A stretch of 64,000 nucleotides of DNA from Rodentibacter pneumotropicus DSM 21403 (GTDB lineage Bacteria > Pseudomonadota > Gammaproteobacteria > Enterobacterales > Pasteurellaceae), in NCBI RefSeq assembly GCF_000379905.1, contig NZ_KB904052.1, positions 117,459 to 181,458 on the forward strand. Direction: 5' to 3'. The notes beneath the pieces are model-generated. The model had not been told where the DNA came from. It saw nothing but the letters and a program-made list of their open reading frames with translations, and made no database searches. The position numbers were made by a program, and so were the translations under genes. Shown here one piece after another: positions 21,005 through 30,104 of the stretch (the first letter of the stretch is position 1; the number at the start of each line of letters is the position of its first letter).

Positions 21005-21115
21005 TTCTCTTCAAATATTGACCGCACTTTTTAATAGGAAACGAAATATTGACGAATACGTAATACTTCTTTTCCTACATTCTAGTGATAAGTGCGGTTG
21101 GTTTTCATGTTGTTT

Positions 21116-23599
21116 TTACGCAGCCTTTTCCACTTTTACTGCACATTTTTTGAAGTCGGTTTCTTTTGAAATCGGATCTGTTGCATCAAGTGTTAATACA
21201 TTAGCAAGCTGACCGGCATCAAAGAAGGTGGTGTAAACTAAGCCACGAGGCGGCTTATTACGTCCACGTGTGTCTAAATAAGAAACCATTTCGCCACGGC
21301 GGGATGAAATTTTAATTTTATCTCCATGACGCAACCCTCTCGCTTCGGCATCTAGCGGGTGCATCCACACTAAATTATTTGGAAATGAGCGGTGTAATTC
21401 TTGCACGCGACGAGTCATACTGCCTGTATGCCAGTGTTCGAGAACACGACCGGTTGATAACCACAAATCAAATTCTGCATCCGGTGATTCTGCCGGCGGT
21501 TCATAAGGTACGGCAAGGATAATCGCTTTTTTGTCCGGATAGCCGTAAAATGCCACGCTCTCGCCTTCTTTCACATAAGGATCGTAACCTTCACGATAAC
21601 GCCACAAGGTTTCTTTTCCATCGACGACAGGCCAACGTAAACCACGGGCTTTATGGTACATATCAAACGGCGCTAAATCATGGCCATGCCCACGACCAAA
21701 TTCGGCATATTCTTCAAATAGCCCTTTGTGAACGTAGTAGCCAAAGTGTTCGGATTCGTCATTTAACTGACCTTCAGCCAATTCACTTAATGGGAATTTA
21801 TCCACCTGACCGTTTTTAAACAGAACGTCATACAAGGTTTTTCCGCGATATTCCGGCATTTCTGCAAGCAGTTCTTCCGGCCACATTTCATCTGTTGTGA
21901 AGTATTTGGCAAATTCCATTAACTGCCACAAGTCAGATTTTGCCTCTCCCGGTGCTTTAACTTGCTGACGCCAAAATTGCGTACGGCGCTCTGCATTACC
22001 ATATGCGCCCTCTTTTTCCACCCACATTGCCGTTGGAAGGATTAAGTCGGCAGATAATGCGGAAACTGTTGGATAAGGATCAGAGACAATCACGAAGTTG
22101 CCTTCTTTACGCCAGCCCGGTAAACGGTCTGCATTGATATTTGGTCCCGCTTGCATATTGTTGTTACACATCTGCCACAATACGTTCATTTTACCGTCGT
22201 GCATTGCGCGATCTTGTGCAATGGTATCCAAACCTACTTTTTCAGAAATCGTTCCTTTTGGTAATTTCCAAATACGTTCGGCTGTTTCGCGGTGTTTTGG
22301 GTTCGTCACCACTAAATCTGCTGGTAAACGATGTGGGAAAGAACCAACCTCACGCGCTGTACCACAAGCAGAAGGTTGACCTGTTAATGAAAACGGACCG
22401 CAACCCGGGATAGAAATTTTGCCGGTTAATAGATGGATATTGTAGATCAGGTGATTTGCCCAAACTCCGCGAGAATGTTGGTTAAAGCCCATTGTCCAGA
22501 AGGACACCACTTTTTTGTTTGGATCTGCATAAAGTTTTGCCAAATTCTCAAGTTGGGCTTTGTCTAACCCTGACATTTCTGCCACTTTTTCAAGGGTATA
22601 TTCCGACACTAATTGTTTCAATTCTTCAAAGGACGAATCATGCATTTTGCCTGCGGTTTTGCGATTAGTGTCTTTCTCTAACGGGTTTTCAGGACGTAAA
22701 CCATAACCGATATTGGTTTCCCCACGTTTAAATTTGGTGTGTTTATTAACAAAATCCCAGTTGATTGCATTATTTTGAATGAGATAGTTAATAATGTAGT
22801 TCATAATCGCTAAGTCGGTTTGCGGTGTAAACACTAAACCGTGATCGGCAAGTTCAAAACTACGATGCTCAAAAGTAGAAAGAACCGCTACTTTCACATC
22901 TGGATTGGAAATACGTCGATCCGTGATGCGGGACCACAAAATCGGGTGCATTTCCGCCATATTGGAACCCCAAAGCACAAATGCATCGGCACGTTCAATA
23001 TCATCATAGCAGCCCATTGGTTCATCCATACCAAAGGTACGCATAAACGCAACAGCAGCAGATGCCATACAATGGCGGGCATTCGGATCGACATTGTTTG
23101 AACGGAAACCGGCTTTCCAAAGTTTATTCTTTGCATAACCTTCCCAAATGGTGGATTGACCGGAACTGAACATACCAACCGCATTTTGACCATTTTTTTT
23201 GAAGGCTTCTTTAAATTTTTCTGCCATGGTTTTGAAGGCAACATCCCAAGAAACAGGCGCAAAATCCCCATTCTTGTCGAATTTACCGTTTGTCATACGT
23301 AGCATCGGTTGTGTTAAACGATCCTTTCCGTACATAATTTTTGGTAAGAAGTAACCTTTAATACAATTTAAACCACGGTTTACCTCCGCATCCGGATCGC
23401 CTTGCGAAGCAACAACACGCCCGTCTTTAGTTCCTACCAGTACGGCACAGCCGGTACCGCAGAAACGGCATACTGCTTTATCCCATTTAATTTCGGATTC
23501 TGCCGCAACCACATTTTTGACCGAGATGGTTAATCCCGCTGCCGTTGCTGCTGCCATAGCTGCATTGGCTTTCATAAAGTCTCGACGACTTAACCTCAT
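21116..23599 (-). CDS. napA: Periplasmic nitrate reductase catalytic subunit NapA
   Basis: Molybdopterin enzyme that reduces nitrate to nitrite in the periplasm (827 residues). It has the Tat signal [18 protein letters not shown], the [4Fe-4S] motif [12 protein letters not shown] plus a later Cys in GLNCIKGYF, and the molybdenum-ligand Cys in [13 protein letters not shown]. The C-terminal molybdopterin-guanine-dinucleotide domain is intact, with [15 protein letters not shown]. Length is normal. It lies between napD and napG. Confidence 0.97.
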   Translation of the reverse strand: MRLSRRDFMKANAAMAAATAAGLTISVKNVVAAESEIKWDKAVCRFCGTGCAVLVGTKDGRVVASQGDPDAEVNRGLNCIKGYFLPKIMYGKDRLTQPMLRMTNGKFDKNGDFAPVSWDVAFKTMAEKFKEAFKKNGQNAVGMFSSGQSTIWEGYAKNKLWKAGFRSNNVDPNARHCMASAAVAFMRTFGMDEPMGCYDDIERADAFVLWGSNMAEMHPILWSRITDRRISNPDVKVAVLSTFEHRSFELADHGLVFTPQTDLAIMNYIINYLIQNNAINWDFVNKHTKFKRGETNIGYGLRPENPLEKDTNRKTAGKMHDSSFEELKQLVSEYTLEKVAEMSGLDKAQLENLAKLYADPNKKVVSFWTMGFNQHSRGVWANHLIYNIHLLTGKISIPGCGPFSLTGQPSACGTAREVGSFPHRLPADLVVTNPKHRETAERIWKLPKGTISEKVGLDTIAQDRAMHDGKMNVLWQMCNNNMQAGPNINADRLPGWRKEGNFVIVSDPYPTVSALSADLILPTAMWVEKEGAYGNAERRTQFWRQQVKAPGEAKSDLWQLMEFAKYFTTDEMWPEELLAEMPEYRGKTLYDVLFKNGQVDKFPLSELAEGQLNDESEHFGYYVHKGLFEEYAEFGRGHGHDLAPFDMYHKARGLRWPVVDGKETLWRYREGYDPYVKEGESVAFYGYPDKKAIILAVPYEPPAESPDAEFDLWLSTGRVLEHWHTGSMTRRVQELHRSFPNNLVWMHPLDAEARGLRHGDKIKISSRRGEMVSYLDTRGRNKPPRGLVYTTFFDAGQLANVLTLDATDPISKETDFKKCAVKVEKAA

Positions 23600-23695
23600 C
23601 GCGTTTCCCTCACATTACACGTTGATTTTAAAAATTTGGTTTATATTTTTAGGGGGAATTTATGTCACCCAAGATTAATCAATATACAAAATGGA

Positions 23696-23977
23696 TTATT
23701 TTTTCTGCTCGTTTTGTTCGTGGTAGATAAGTGAAACATTAATTACGCCGTCAATGTTATTCACGCTTTCCATATTATCGAGCAGAATATGCTGATCATG
23801 AGACTGCATCACTACGACCAATTTACCCATTTTTTCATCAAATGTTGGTATTTCGGTATGCTCAATTTCCAAAAGTGCGGTCTGAATTTTCGCTATTTTT
23901 TTAGGATTTCCCTGTACGATTAGTCCGACCACGTGCCAATTCTGAGTATCTTCAGCGGTTAAGTTTTTTTTATTCAT
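23696..23977 (-). CDS. napD: NapA chaperone NapD
   Basis: Small cytoplasmic chaperone (93 residues) that binds the NapA Tat signal and delays export until the cofactor is inserted. The ferredoxin-like fold pattern is visible (WHVVGLIVQ at the start, KLVVVMQS in the middle). It overlaps napF by 8 bases. An uptake word (23873-23881) lies within the gene. Confidence 0.92.
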   Translation of the reverse strand: MNKKNLTAEDTQNWHVVGLIVQGNPKKIAKIQTALLEIEHTEIPTFDEKMGKLVVVMQSHDQHILLDNMESVNNIDGVINVSLIYHEQNEQKK

Positions 23978-24500
23978 TGTAATTTAACTGATTGATTTTT
24001 ATTGCATTAACAGGACACTTTTGTAAGCAGGCACCACAACCATTACAAGTATCTATATTTACAAAAGGTTGGGCTACACCGCCCATTTGGAGACGAAAAT
24101 AAATGGAACTTACAGGGCAACTGTCTTGACATGAACGACATTCAATATTCCGTTGCGTTAAACAATTTGCACCGATTTCAACTTTATGTGTCCAAGGCTG
24201 CTCATTTGACGGGCGAAAAATCGGCTGTTGACAAATTTCAACACATTTTCTACAAAAAGTGCATTCACTGTTCTCAAACTGAACTTCCGGAAAACCGCCA
24301 TTACCTTTTACTAAAATTTTAGTTTCACAAACCGATAGGCAATCACCACAGCGCGTACATTTTTCAATGAATTCATTATCGGTGATAGACCATGGAGGTA
24401 GAATTCCTTCAACTCCTTGTTTTTGTTCGTTTTCAGTATGTAATGATGTTAAAAATTTACCTCGTAAAAATTGCCTGCGTGGTAAGTTTTCAACGCTCAT
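23970..24500 (-). CDS. napF: Ferredoxin-type protein NapF
   Basis: Cytoplasmic Fe-S protein (176 residues) with [4Fe-4S] motifs CTRCGDCLSVC, CTFCRKCVEIC, CRSCQDSCP and CNGCGACLQKCP. It helps activate NapA before export. It is the first gene of the nap operon, and its N-terminus (NLPRRQFLRGK) resembles a Tat-like start that the family shares although the protein stays in the cytoplasm. Confidence 0.93.
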   Translation of the reverse strand: MSVENLPRRQFLRGKFLTSLHTENEQKQGVEGILPPWSITDNEFIEKCTRCGDCLSVCETKILVKGNGGFPEVQFENSECTFCRKCVEICQQPIFRPSNEQPWTHKVEIGANCLTQRNIECRSCQDSCPVSSIYFRLQMGGVAQPFVNIDTCNGCGACLQKCPVNAIKINQLNYNE

Positions 24501-24614
24501 TTAGTTTGCCTTTGTTAATAGTATATAGCCTACATTGGGTAGCAAATTATCTAATTGTGATCGTAATATATAAACTACTAAAAAGAGGTAGATTGATAAA
24601 GAGTTGAGCTTTTA

Positions 24615-24628
24615 TTGTGTTAGATCAA
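24615..24628. promoter_or_regulatory. Possible FNR binding site upstream of napF
   Basis: TTGTG-TTAG-ATCAA matches the FNR consensus TTGAT-N4-ATCAA at 8 of 10 positions. It is about 115 bases upstream of the napF start. FNR control of nap under low oxygen is known in Haemophilus relatives; here it is inferred from one imperfect site. Confidence 0.4.
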
Positions 24629-24753
24629 GATAAAGGTGGTTACTAATTGATTTTTTAATAATATTTTTATAGGGGAGGATGATATTCTTCATGGACCTTA
24701 ATTGAAAATGGTGAGTATTGGTAAACTATAGAAAATATTTTTAAAAATTATTA

Positions 24754-24772
24754 AATAATAATAATTCTTATT
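24754..24772. promoter_or_regulatory. Fur box upstream of fbpA
   Basis: The 19 bases starting AATAATAATAATT match the Fur consensus GATAATGATAATCATTATC at 14 of 19 positions. It lies about 70 bases upstream of the fbpA ATG, so iron-replete repression of fbpABC is expected. Confidence 0.65.
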
Positions 24773-24839
24773 GACGGTGTTGGGATAACCTTTTAGAATC
24801 TTTGTCGAATAATAAACCTACCCATATGGAGAAAGTCCA

Positions 24840-25856
24840 ATGAAAAAATCTCTTACCGCTATTGCATTATCTTTTTCAGCATTACTTTCAGCTTCTGCAT
24901 TTGCAGCAAATGAAGTGAATGTTTACTCTTATCGTCAACCATACCTCATTGAACCAATGCTCAAGGAGTTTGAAAAAGAAACCGGCATTAAAGTGAATGT
25001 TATTTTTGCCGATAAAGGTTTGGTTGAACGAGTCAAACAAGAAGGCGAATTGAGCCCTGCTGATGTGTTATTGACAGTGGATATTTCACGCGTGATGCAA
25101 ATTGTCAATGAAGGTTTAGCACAGCCGTTTACTTCTAAGCACTTAGACGAAAATATCCCTGCACAATATCGTGATTCTGATGGAAAATGGTACGGTTTAA
25201 CGACACGTGCACGTGTTATTTATTCATCTAAAGATCGAGTAGGGAAATTACCTGCTGATTTTGATTATTTGGATTTAGCCAAACCGGAATTCAAAGGTAA
25301 AGTATGTGTACGTTCAGGTAAAAATTCCTATAATGTCTCACTTTTTGCTTCAATGATTGAGCACTACGGAGAAGCAAAAACCAAAGCCTTTTTAGAGGGT
25401 TTAAAAGCGAATCTTGCTCAAAAACCTCAAGGTGGTGATCGCGATCAAGTGAAAGCGATTAAAGAGGGAATTTGTGATTATTCACTGGGTAACAGTTATT
25501 ACTACGGTAAAATGCTAGATGATGAGAAACAAAAAGTATGGGCGGAATCTGCAGTGATTAATTTCCCTGCAGGCAAGTATGGTACGCATGTTAATATCAG
25601 TGGTGTTGCACTGGCGAAATATTCACCAAATAAAGAAAATGCGGTAAAACTTGTGGAGTATTTAAGCGGTGAAAAAGCCCAAAAACTTTATGCGCAACTC
25701 AATCATGAATATCCGGTAAAACCGGGTGTTGAACCTTCTGAATTGGTTAAAGGTTGGGGTTCATTCACACCGGATACCTTAAAATTGGAGACTATTGCAA
25801 AAAATTATGAGAAAGCGTTGAAATTAGTTGATGAAGTGAAATTTGATGAATTTTAA
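24840..25856 (+). CDS. fbpA: Periplasmic ferric iron-binding protein FbpA
   Basis: Substrate-binding protein of a ferric-iron ABC transporter (338 residues). A cleavable signal peptide ends near AFA (residue 22). The mature protein resembles the FbpA of Mannheimia and Pasteurella (also named AfuA). The iron-binding tyrosine cluster is Tyr220-222 in GNSYYYGKM, and two cysteines (156 and 212) could form a disulfide. It captures Fe3+ in the periplasm. GGAG precedes the ATG. A hairpin separates it from fbpB. Confidence 0.93.
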   Translation: MKKSLTAIALSFSALLSASAFAANEVNVYSYRQPYLIEPMLKEFEKETGIKVNVIFADKGLVERVKQEGELSPADVLLTVDISRVMQIVNEGLAQPFTSKHLDENIPAQYRDSDGKWYGLTTRARVIYSSKDRVGKLPADFDYLDLAKPEFKGKVCVRSGKNSYNVSLFASMIEHYGEAKTKAFLEGLKANLAQKPQGGDRDQVKAIKEGICDYSLGNSYYYGKMLDDEKQKVWAESAVINFPAGKYGTHVNISGVALAKYSPNKENAVKLVEYLSGEKAQKLYAQLNHEYPVKPGVEPSELVKGWGSFTPDTLKLETIAKNYEKALKLVDEVKFDEF

Positions 25857-25882
25857 TTATTAGGCTTTCTTTATTAAAATAG

Positions 25883-25935
25883 AACGAGCTTTAACAAAGA
25901 ATGAGGTATTACCTGAAAATCTGTTAAAGCTCGTT
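25883..25935 (+). terminator. Long hairpin between fbpA and fbpB
   Basis: AACGAGCTTTAACA (25883-25896) and TGTTAAAGCTCGTT (25922-25935) form a perfect 14-bp stem; the loop itself contains a short AGGTA/TACCT inverted repeat. It is followed by TTAGTG. It could end most transcripts after fbpA and stabilise that message, keeping the binding protein in excess over the permease. Confidence 0.7.
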
Positions 25936-26043
25936 TTAGTGTCTAAAATAATTTATTTTAATAAAACACTCCTTTTAGTGCTAATTATGTTAGCTAGGCT
26001 TACTAAATCATACGGTCCGTATAGGAAAATAATTTAAATAAAA

Positions 26044-27693
26044 ATGACCCGTAACCTACCCTGGAAATTTTTTGCGATTTTAACCGCACTTTTTATTCTG
26101 TTACCGTTATTAGCGATTACTTATCATGCGCTGAACGGTGAGACGGATAATCTTATTCATCTTTGGAACACGATGCTTGGTCGCTATGTGATTAACTCCT
26201 TATTGTTAGTGATCGGTACTGTCGTACTGGCATTATTTTTTGCACTCCCTTCTGCGTGGTTGGTGGCAAATTTTCAGTTTTGTGGGCAACGTGCATTACA
26301 GTGGTTGCTTTGCTTACCTCTTGCTATGCCGGCTTATTTAATCGCTTATCTTTATACGGATTTACTTGATTATTCGGGGGCGTTTCAATCGTTATTGCGT
26401 AGTATTTTCGACTGGCAAACGCCACAGGACTATTGGTTTCCACAAATTCGAACGCTTTACGGTGCTTGTTTCGTTCTTGCCTTAGTGCTGTATCCTTATA
26501 TCTTTCTTCTGGTGCGAGTTGCGTTTTTGGAACAGTCAGAAAATTTGCAGCATAGTGCTAAAATGCTTGGCGCAACACCTTTCCAAATTTTTCGCCGTGT
26601 GACTTTTCCACTTATTCGTCCTGCCATTGTGGTAGGGATGGCATTGGTCGCAATGGAAACCTTGGGAGATTTTGGTACTGTTGCCTATTTTGCCCTCCCT
26701 ACATTGACAACTGCAATCTACGATTCGTGGCTCAGTTTTCACGATCTTGGCACGGCAAGCCGTATCTCAATTTTTATGCTGATGATGATTTTCCTGTTTA
26801 TCAGCCTTGAACAATATAGTCGCCGTAAGCAGAAAAGCTATCAACGTGGTTATGAAAAGAAAACGAATTTTAGAACGCTGACAGGATGGCGTTGTGGTTT
26901 AGCGTTGTTATGGTGCTGGAGTCTGTTGGCAATGGCATTTTTTATTCCGTTTGGACGATTGATTTTTTGGTCGATAGACTACTTTGAGCAGTCATGGAAT
27001 TTAGATTTTGTCAAATTTGCCTTAAACAGTTTAAAAGTGTCCTCGATTGCTGCCATTACTACGGTATGTGTAGCACTTTTGTTGCACCTTGCTCATCGGT
27101 TATCTCGGAATACGCCATTTTTTGGCAAAATGACCCGACTTTCACTTGCCTTATCGGGTTTTGGTTATGCTATTCCAGGCACTGTGTTGGCGATTGGCCT
27201 GCTTTCTCCCCTTACTTTTGCTGATCATCAACTGCATAATCTACTAAAATCTTTAGAATTAAAACCTATCGGACTGATTTTTTCCGGTTCGATATTTGCA
27301 TTAGTATTGGCTTATACTATTCGTTTTTTAGCTATGGCAATCGGAAGTCTTGGTGCTTGTTTAGAAAGGGTTTCCCCTACATTAGATATGGCAAGCCAAA
27401 CCATGGGGAAAAACGGGGCGAAAATGTTTAAGCATATTCATATTCCATTGGTTTCAAAGGGGATTATTACCGCCGCTTTAATGGTATTTATTGAAAGTAT
27501 GAAAGAGCTAAATGCCTCATTGTTACTTCGTCCTTTCAATTTTGATACGCTTGCAACTTACGTTTTTACTTTTACTTCGGACGAACAGCTAGAGCGGGCC
27601 GCGATGCCGGCTATTGTCTTAGTGCTGGTTGGGCTAATCCCGGTGATTTGGCTCACTCGTTCGCTGATTTCCCAATCACAAAAAGAGCGTTAA
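26044..27693 (+). CDS. fbpB: Ferric iron ABC transporter permease FbpB
   Basis: Fused permease of 549 residues with two homologous halves and about twelve membrane segments. Each half has an EAA-type loop for contact with the ATPase (SAKMLGATPFQIFRRVTFP near residue 175; ASQTMGKNGAKMFKHIHIP near 460). It moves Fe3+ from FbpA across the inner membrane. It overlaps nothing: fbpC begins right after its stop. An uptake word lies near its start (26083-26091). Confidence 0.93.
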   Translation: MTRNLPWKFFAILTALFILLPLLAITYHALNGETDNLIHLWNTMLGRYVINSLLLVIGTVVLALFFALPSAWLVANFQFCGQRALQWLLCLPLAMPAYLIAYLYTDLLDYSGAFQSLLRSIFDWQTPQDYWFPQIRTLYGACFVLALVLYPYIFLLVRVAFLEQSENLQHSAKMLGATPFQIFRRVTFPLIRPAIVVGMALVAMETLGDFGTVAYFALPTLTTAIYDSWLSFHDLGTASRISIFMLMMIFLFISLEQYSRRKQKSYQRGYEKKTNFRTLTGWRCGLALLWCWSLLAMAFFIPFGRLIFWSIDYFEQSWNLDFVKFALNSLKVSSIAAITTVCVALLLHLAHRLSRNTPFFGKMTRLSLALSGFGYAIPGTVLAIGLLSPLTFADHQLHNLLKSLELKPIGLIFSGSIFALVLAYTIRFLAMAIGSLGACLERVSPTLDMASQTMGKNGAKMFKHIHIPLVSKGIITAALMVFIESMKELNASLLLRPFNFDTLATYVFTFTSDEQLERAAMPAIVLVLVGLIPVIWLTRSLISQSQKER

Positions 27694-28713
27694 ATGAAAT
27701 TACTTGAAGTGCAGCAACTGAGCTGCAAGTTTGAACAGAATCAGATTTTAGAATCCCTTGATCTTGATGTTGAAGAAAATGAGATTGTTTGTTTACTCGG
27801 TGCAAGCGGTTGCGGTAAGACAACCCTCCTTAAAGCGATTGCTGGTTTAATTCCAAGCTCGCAAGGCTTAGTAAAACTGGCAGGGAAGGTAGTTAACCAA
27901 ATACCTGTAGAACAACGTAAAATCGGTTTAATTTTTCAAGATTACGCGCTTTTTCCACATTTAACTGTTGCGGAAAATATTCAATTTGGGTTGAGTAAAT
28001 TTACAAAAAATGAGCAACAAATCGTTATTCGGCGAATGTTGACCGTAGTGAAATTGGAGGGCTTTGAACAACGCTTCCCACACGAATTATCCGGTGGGCA
28101 GCAACAGCGGGTAGCCATCGCTAGAGCCTTAGCTTGCAAGCCTGAATTGCTTTTGTTGGATGAACCTTTTTCCAACATTGATAGCCAAACTCGCTATGCA
28201 ATGATCCAAGAAATTAAACAAATCTTGAGAAATCAAAAAGTGCCGGCAATTTTTGTAACACATAGTAAGGAAGAGGCCTTTGCTTTTGCGGATAAAATTG
28301 CCGTTATGGATCAAGGTAAAATTGTACAAATTGGTACGCCAACTCAGCTTTATCACAATCCAATCAATCACTTTGTTGCAGATTTTCTCGGTAGTACAAA
28401 TTATCTCAATTGTGAAATTCAAGCCGAACAAGTTCTTAAAAGCCCGATTGGAACTTACCATCTTTTTCCTGAAATGGGCTATGCCACCGGTCGTTATCAA
28501 TGGTTACTTCGTCCCGAACAGATTTTGCTCAAACTCGATCAATTCGGACAGGGAACAGTGATGGATAAACTTTTTTTAGGGCAGTACTATCGTTATCAAA
28601 TTACCATTAACGGTATCAATCTTATTGCTTATGAAAGTGCAGACCTACCCTTACAATCTACCGTGAGTGTCACTTTTCAGTGCAGAGAATTTGTTTTTTT
28701 CCCCACTCTATAA
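27694..28713 (+). CDS. fbpC: Ferric iron ABC transporter ATP-binding protein FbpC
   Basis: ATPase of the Fe3+ importer (339 residues). Walker A GASGCGKTT near residue 36, Q-loop FQDYALFPH, signature LSGGQQQR, Walker B LLLLDEPFS and switch THSKEEA are all present. A C-terminal TOBE-like regulatory domain follows from about residue 240. Its ATG abuts the fbpB stop codon. Confidence 0.95.
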   Translation: MKLLEVQQLSCKFEQNQILESLDLDVEENEIVCLLGASGCGKTTLLKAIAGLIPSSQGLVKLAGKVVNQIPVEQRKIGLIFQDYALFPHLTVAENIQFGLSKFTKNEQQIVIRRMLTVVKLEGFEQRFPHELSGGQQQRVAIARALACKPELLLLDEPFSNIDSQTRYAMIQEIKQILRNQKVPAIFVTHSKEEAFAFADKIAVMDQGKIVQIGTPTQLYHNPINHFVADFLGSTNYLNCEIQAEQVLKSPIGTYHLFPEMGYATGRYQWLLRPEQILLKLDQFGQGTVMDKLFLGQYYRYQITINGINLIAYESADLPLQSTVSVTFQCREFVFFPTL

Positions 28714-28781
28714 TGGGGAGTAGGGATTAATAAAACAAAGAAATTCTTTTGCAAAGTGCGGTCGATTTTTTATTAGTTTTG

Positions 28782-28821
28782 AAAAAACAGCATGAAAGAT
28801 AACCGTTTCATACTGTTTTTT
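28782..28821. terminator. Bidirectional terminator between fbpC and yggL
   Basis: AAAAAACAGCATGAAA pairs with TTTCATACTGTTTTTT (one mismatch), with A-run and T-run on the two sides. It can serve both the plus-strand fbpC and the minus-strand yggL transcripts. Confidence 0.8.
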
Positions 28822-28834
28822 TAGCGAGAAGGAA

Positions 28835-29179
28835 TTAAGCTTTTAAGGTCGGATAATCCCACCAAATATCAAATAATTCACTGATTTCGATTTGTTGTAA
28901 GCCGTTGCTTTCAAGCCATTTTTTAACGGTTTCACGGTGACTTTCATCACATTTACCGATTTTTTCCAAGCATACTAAACCTTCCCAGTGTAAATAGCCG
29001 CTACCTTCATAAGCGAGTCCATTTGGTTGAATGACTTCGCTAATAAAACGATCAACAACTTCATCCACGGTATCAATTGAGGTGCCTTCGGCAAATTGGA
29101 AATTGACCAAAAAGCCTAATTCTTGGAACTCGGCAAGATGAAGTTTTTTACGCTGGCGTTGATTGTAGGATTTAGACAT
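28835..29179 (-). CDS. yggL: YggL family protein (DUF469)
   Basis: Conserved 114-residue protein of the YggL family, named for 50S-ribosome association in some work. The basic start MSKSYNQRQRKKLHLAEFQELG is typical, as is VVDRFISEVIQPNGLAYEGSG. It follows trmB on the same strand, as in enterobacteria. Confidence 0.88.
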   Translation of the reverse strand: MSKSYNQRQRKKLHLAEFQELGFLVNFQFAEGTSIDTVDEVVDRFISEVIQPNGLAYEGSGYLHWEGLVCLEKIGKCDESHRETVKKWLESNGLQQIEISELFDIWWDYPTLKA

Positions 29180-29222
29180 TTTGAGGTTCTCCTATTTGGA
29201 TTGTTGTGAGAAATTAATGGGA

Positions 29223-29245
29223 GGCATCAGAATTTTACTGATGCC
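29223..29245. terminator. Hairpin between trmB and yggL
   Basis: GGCATCAG and CTGATGCC pair around a 7-base loop. On the plus side it is followed by TTTATAAAAT; on the minus side it lies after the trmB stop and before yggL, where it may act as partial terminator or stabiliser. Confidence 0.45.
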
Positions 29246-29260
29246 TTTATAAAATAAAAA

Positions 29261-30001
29261 TTATTTTTTCGTAAAGAACAAATCCCAGACACCATGACCT
29301 AGTCGTTGTCCACGAGCTTCAAATTTTGTTAATGGACGAAAATTCGGGCGGGGAATATAGTTACCCTGTGCTGATGTGTTGGATAAATTGGTATTGGCAC
29401 TAAGCACCTCCAGTATTTGCTCTGCATAGTTTTCCCAGTCCGTTGCCATGTGAATAAAGCCATTTTCACCCAGTTTTTTAACCACTTGATCGACAAAGTG
29501 AGGCTGAACAATACGGCGTTTGTGATGTTTTGCTTTATGCCAAGGATCGGGAAAAAATAGCTGTAACCCGCCCAACGTATTATCCGCAATACTATCGCGT
29601 AAAATTTCAGTGGCATCGTGGCAGAGCACACGGAGATTTTTCACGCCTTTTTCTACGGCATAGGCAATACAGGCTCCGACACCCGGTGTATGCACTTCAA
29701 TACCGAGATAATTTTTATCAGGATTGGCATACGCCATATCCACGAGGGATTTTCCCATACCGAAACCAATTTCCAAAATCACCGGATTGGTATTACCATA
29801 AATGGTGGCGAAATCAAAAGGAGCGGTTTGATAATCTAAGCCGAGTTCTCCCCAATGCTCGTTCATCATATTTTTTTGAAATTCACTTAAACGTCCCGTG
29901 CGTAGCACAAAACTACGTACTTTGCGTTTATAACGACCATCTTCGGTAAATTCGGCCGTTTCTACGGTTTTACGTTTTTGATCGGCAAAGGTATGTGTCA
30001 T
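29261..30001 (-). CDS. trmB: tRNA (guanine-N7-)-methyltransferase TrmB
   Basis: Methylates G46 of tRNA using SAM (246 residues). Motifs: the SAM site [16 protein letters not shown] near residue 72, [17 protein letters not shown] near residue 150, and [19 protein letters not shown] at the C-terminus. It reads divergently from priA and is followed by yggL. Confidence 0.95.
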   Translation of the reverse strand: MTHTFADQKRKTVETAEFTEDGRYKRKVRSFVLRTGRLSEFQKNMMNEHWGELGLDYQTAPFDFATIYGNTNPVILEIGFGMGKSLVDMAYANPDKNYLGIEVHTPGVGACIAYAVEKGVKNLRVLCHDATEILRDSIADNTLGGLQLFFPDPWHKAKHHKRRIVQPHFVDQVVKKLGENGFIHMATDWENYAEQILEVLSANTNLSNTSAQGNYIPRPNFRPLTKFEARGQRLGHGVWDLFFTKK

Positions 30002-30104
30002 AACGTTTATATTGCAAAATGAATATGTAAAAATTGCCGGCGATTATACACGAAATCATCGTGTTTTCTCGTATAATAAGCCAAATTTTTTCCTGAAGGT
30101 GATT

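Larger units (their letters stand above)
24501..24839. other. Divergent regulatory region between napF and fbpA
   Basis: AT-rich intergenic stretch with no gene. It must hold the promoters of both operons. I see a possible FNR-type site for nap (24615-24628) and a good Fur box for fbpA (24754-24772), each listed separately. Confidence 0.7.

Noticed and set aside
21005..21115. Gap between napA and napG considered as an operon boundary
   Set aside because: It contains two uptake words about 60 bases apart in inverted orientation but no compact stem with T-run; nap gene order is conserved, so one operon is more likely.
30012..30104. N-terminal extension of priA
   Set aside because: The extension lacks family similarity and a ribosome site; ATG 30105 has both.
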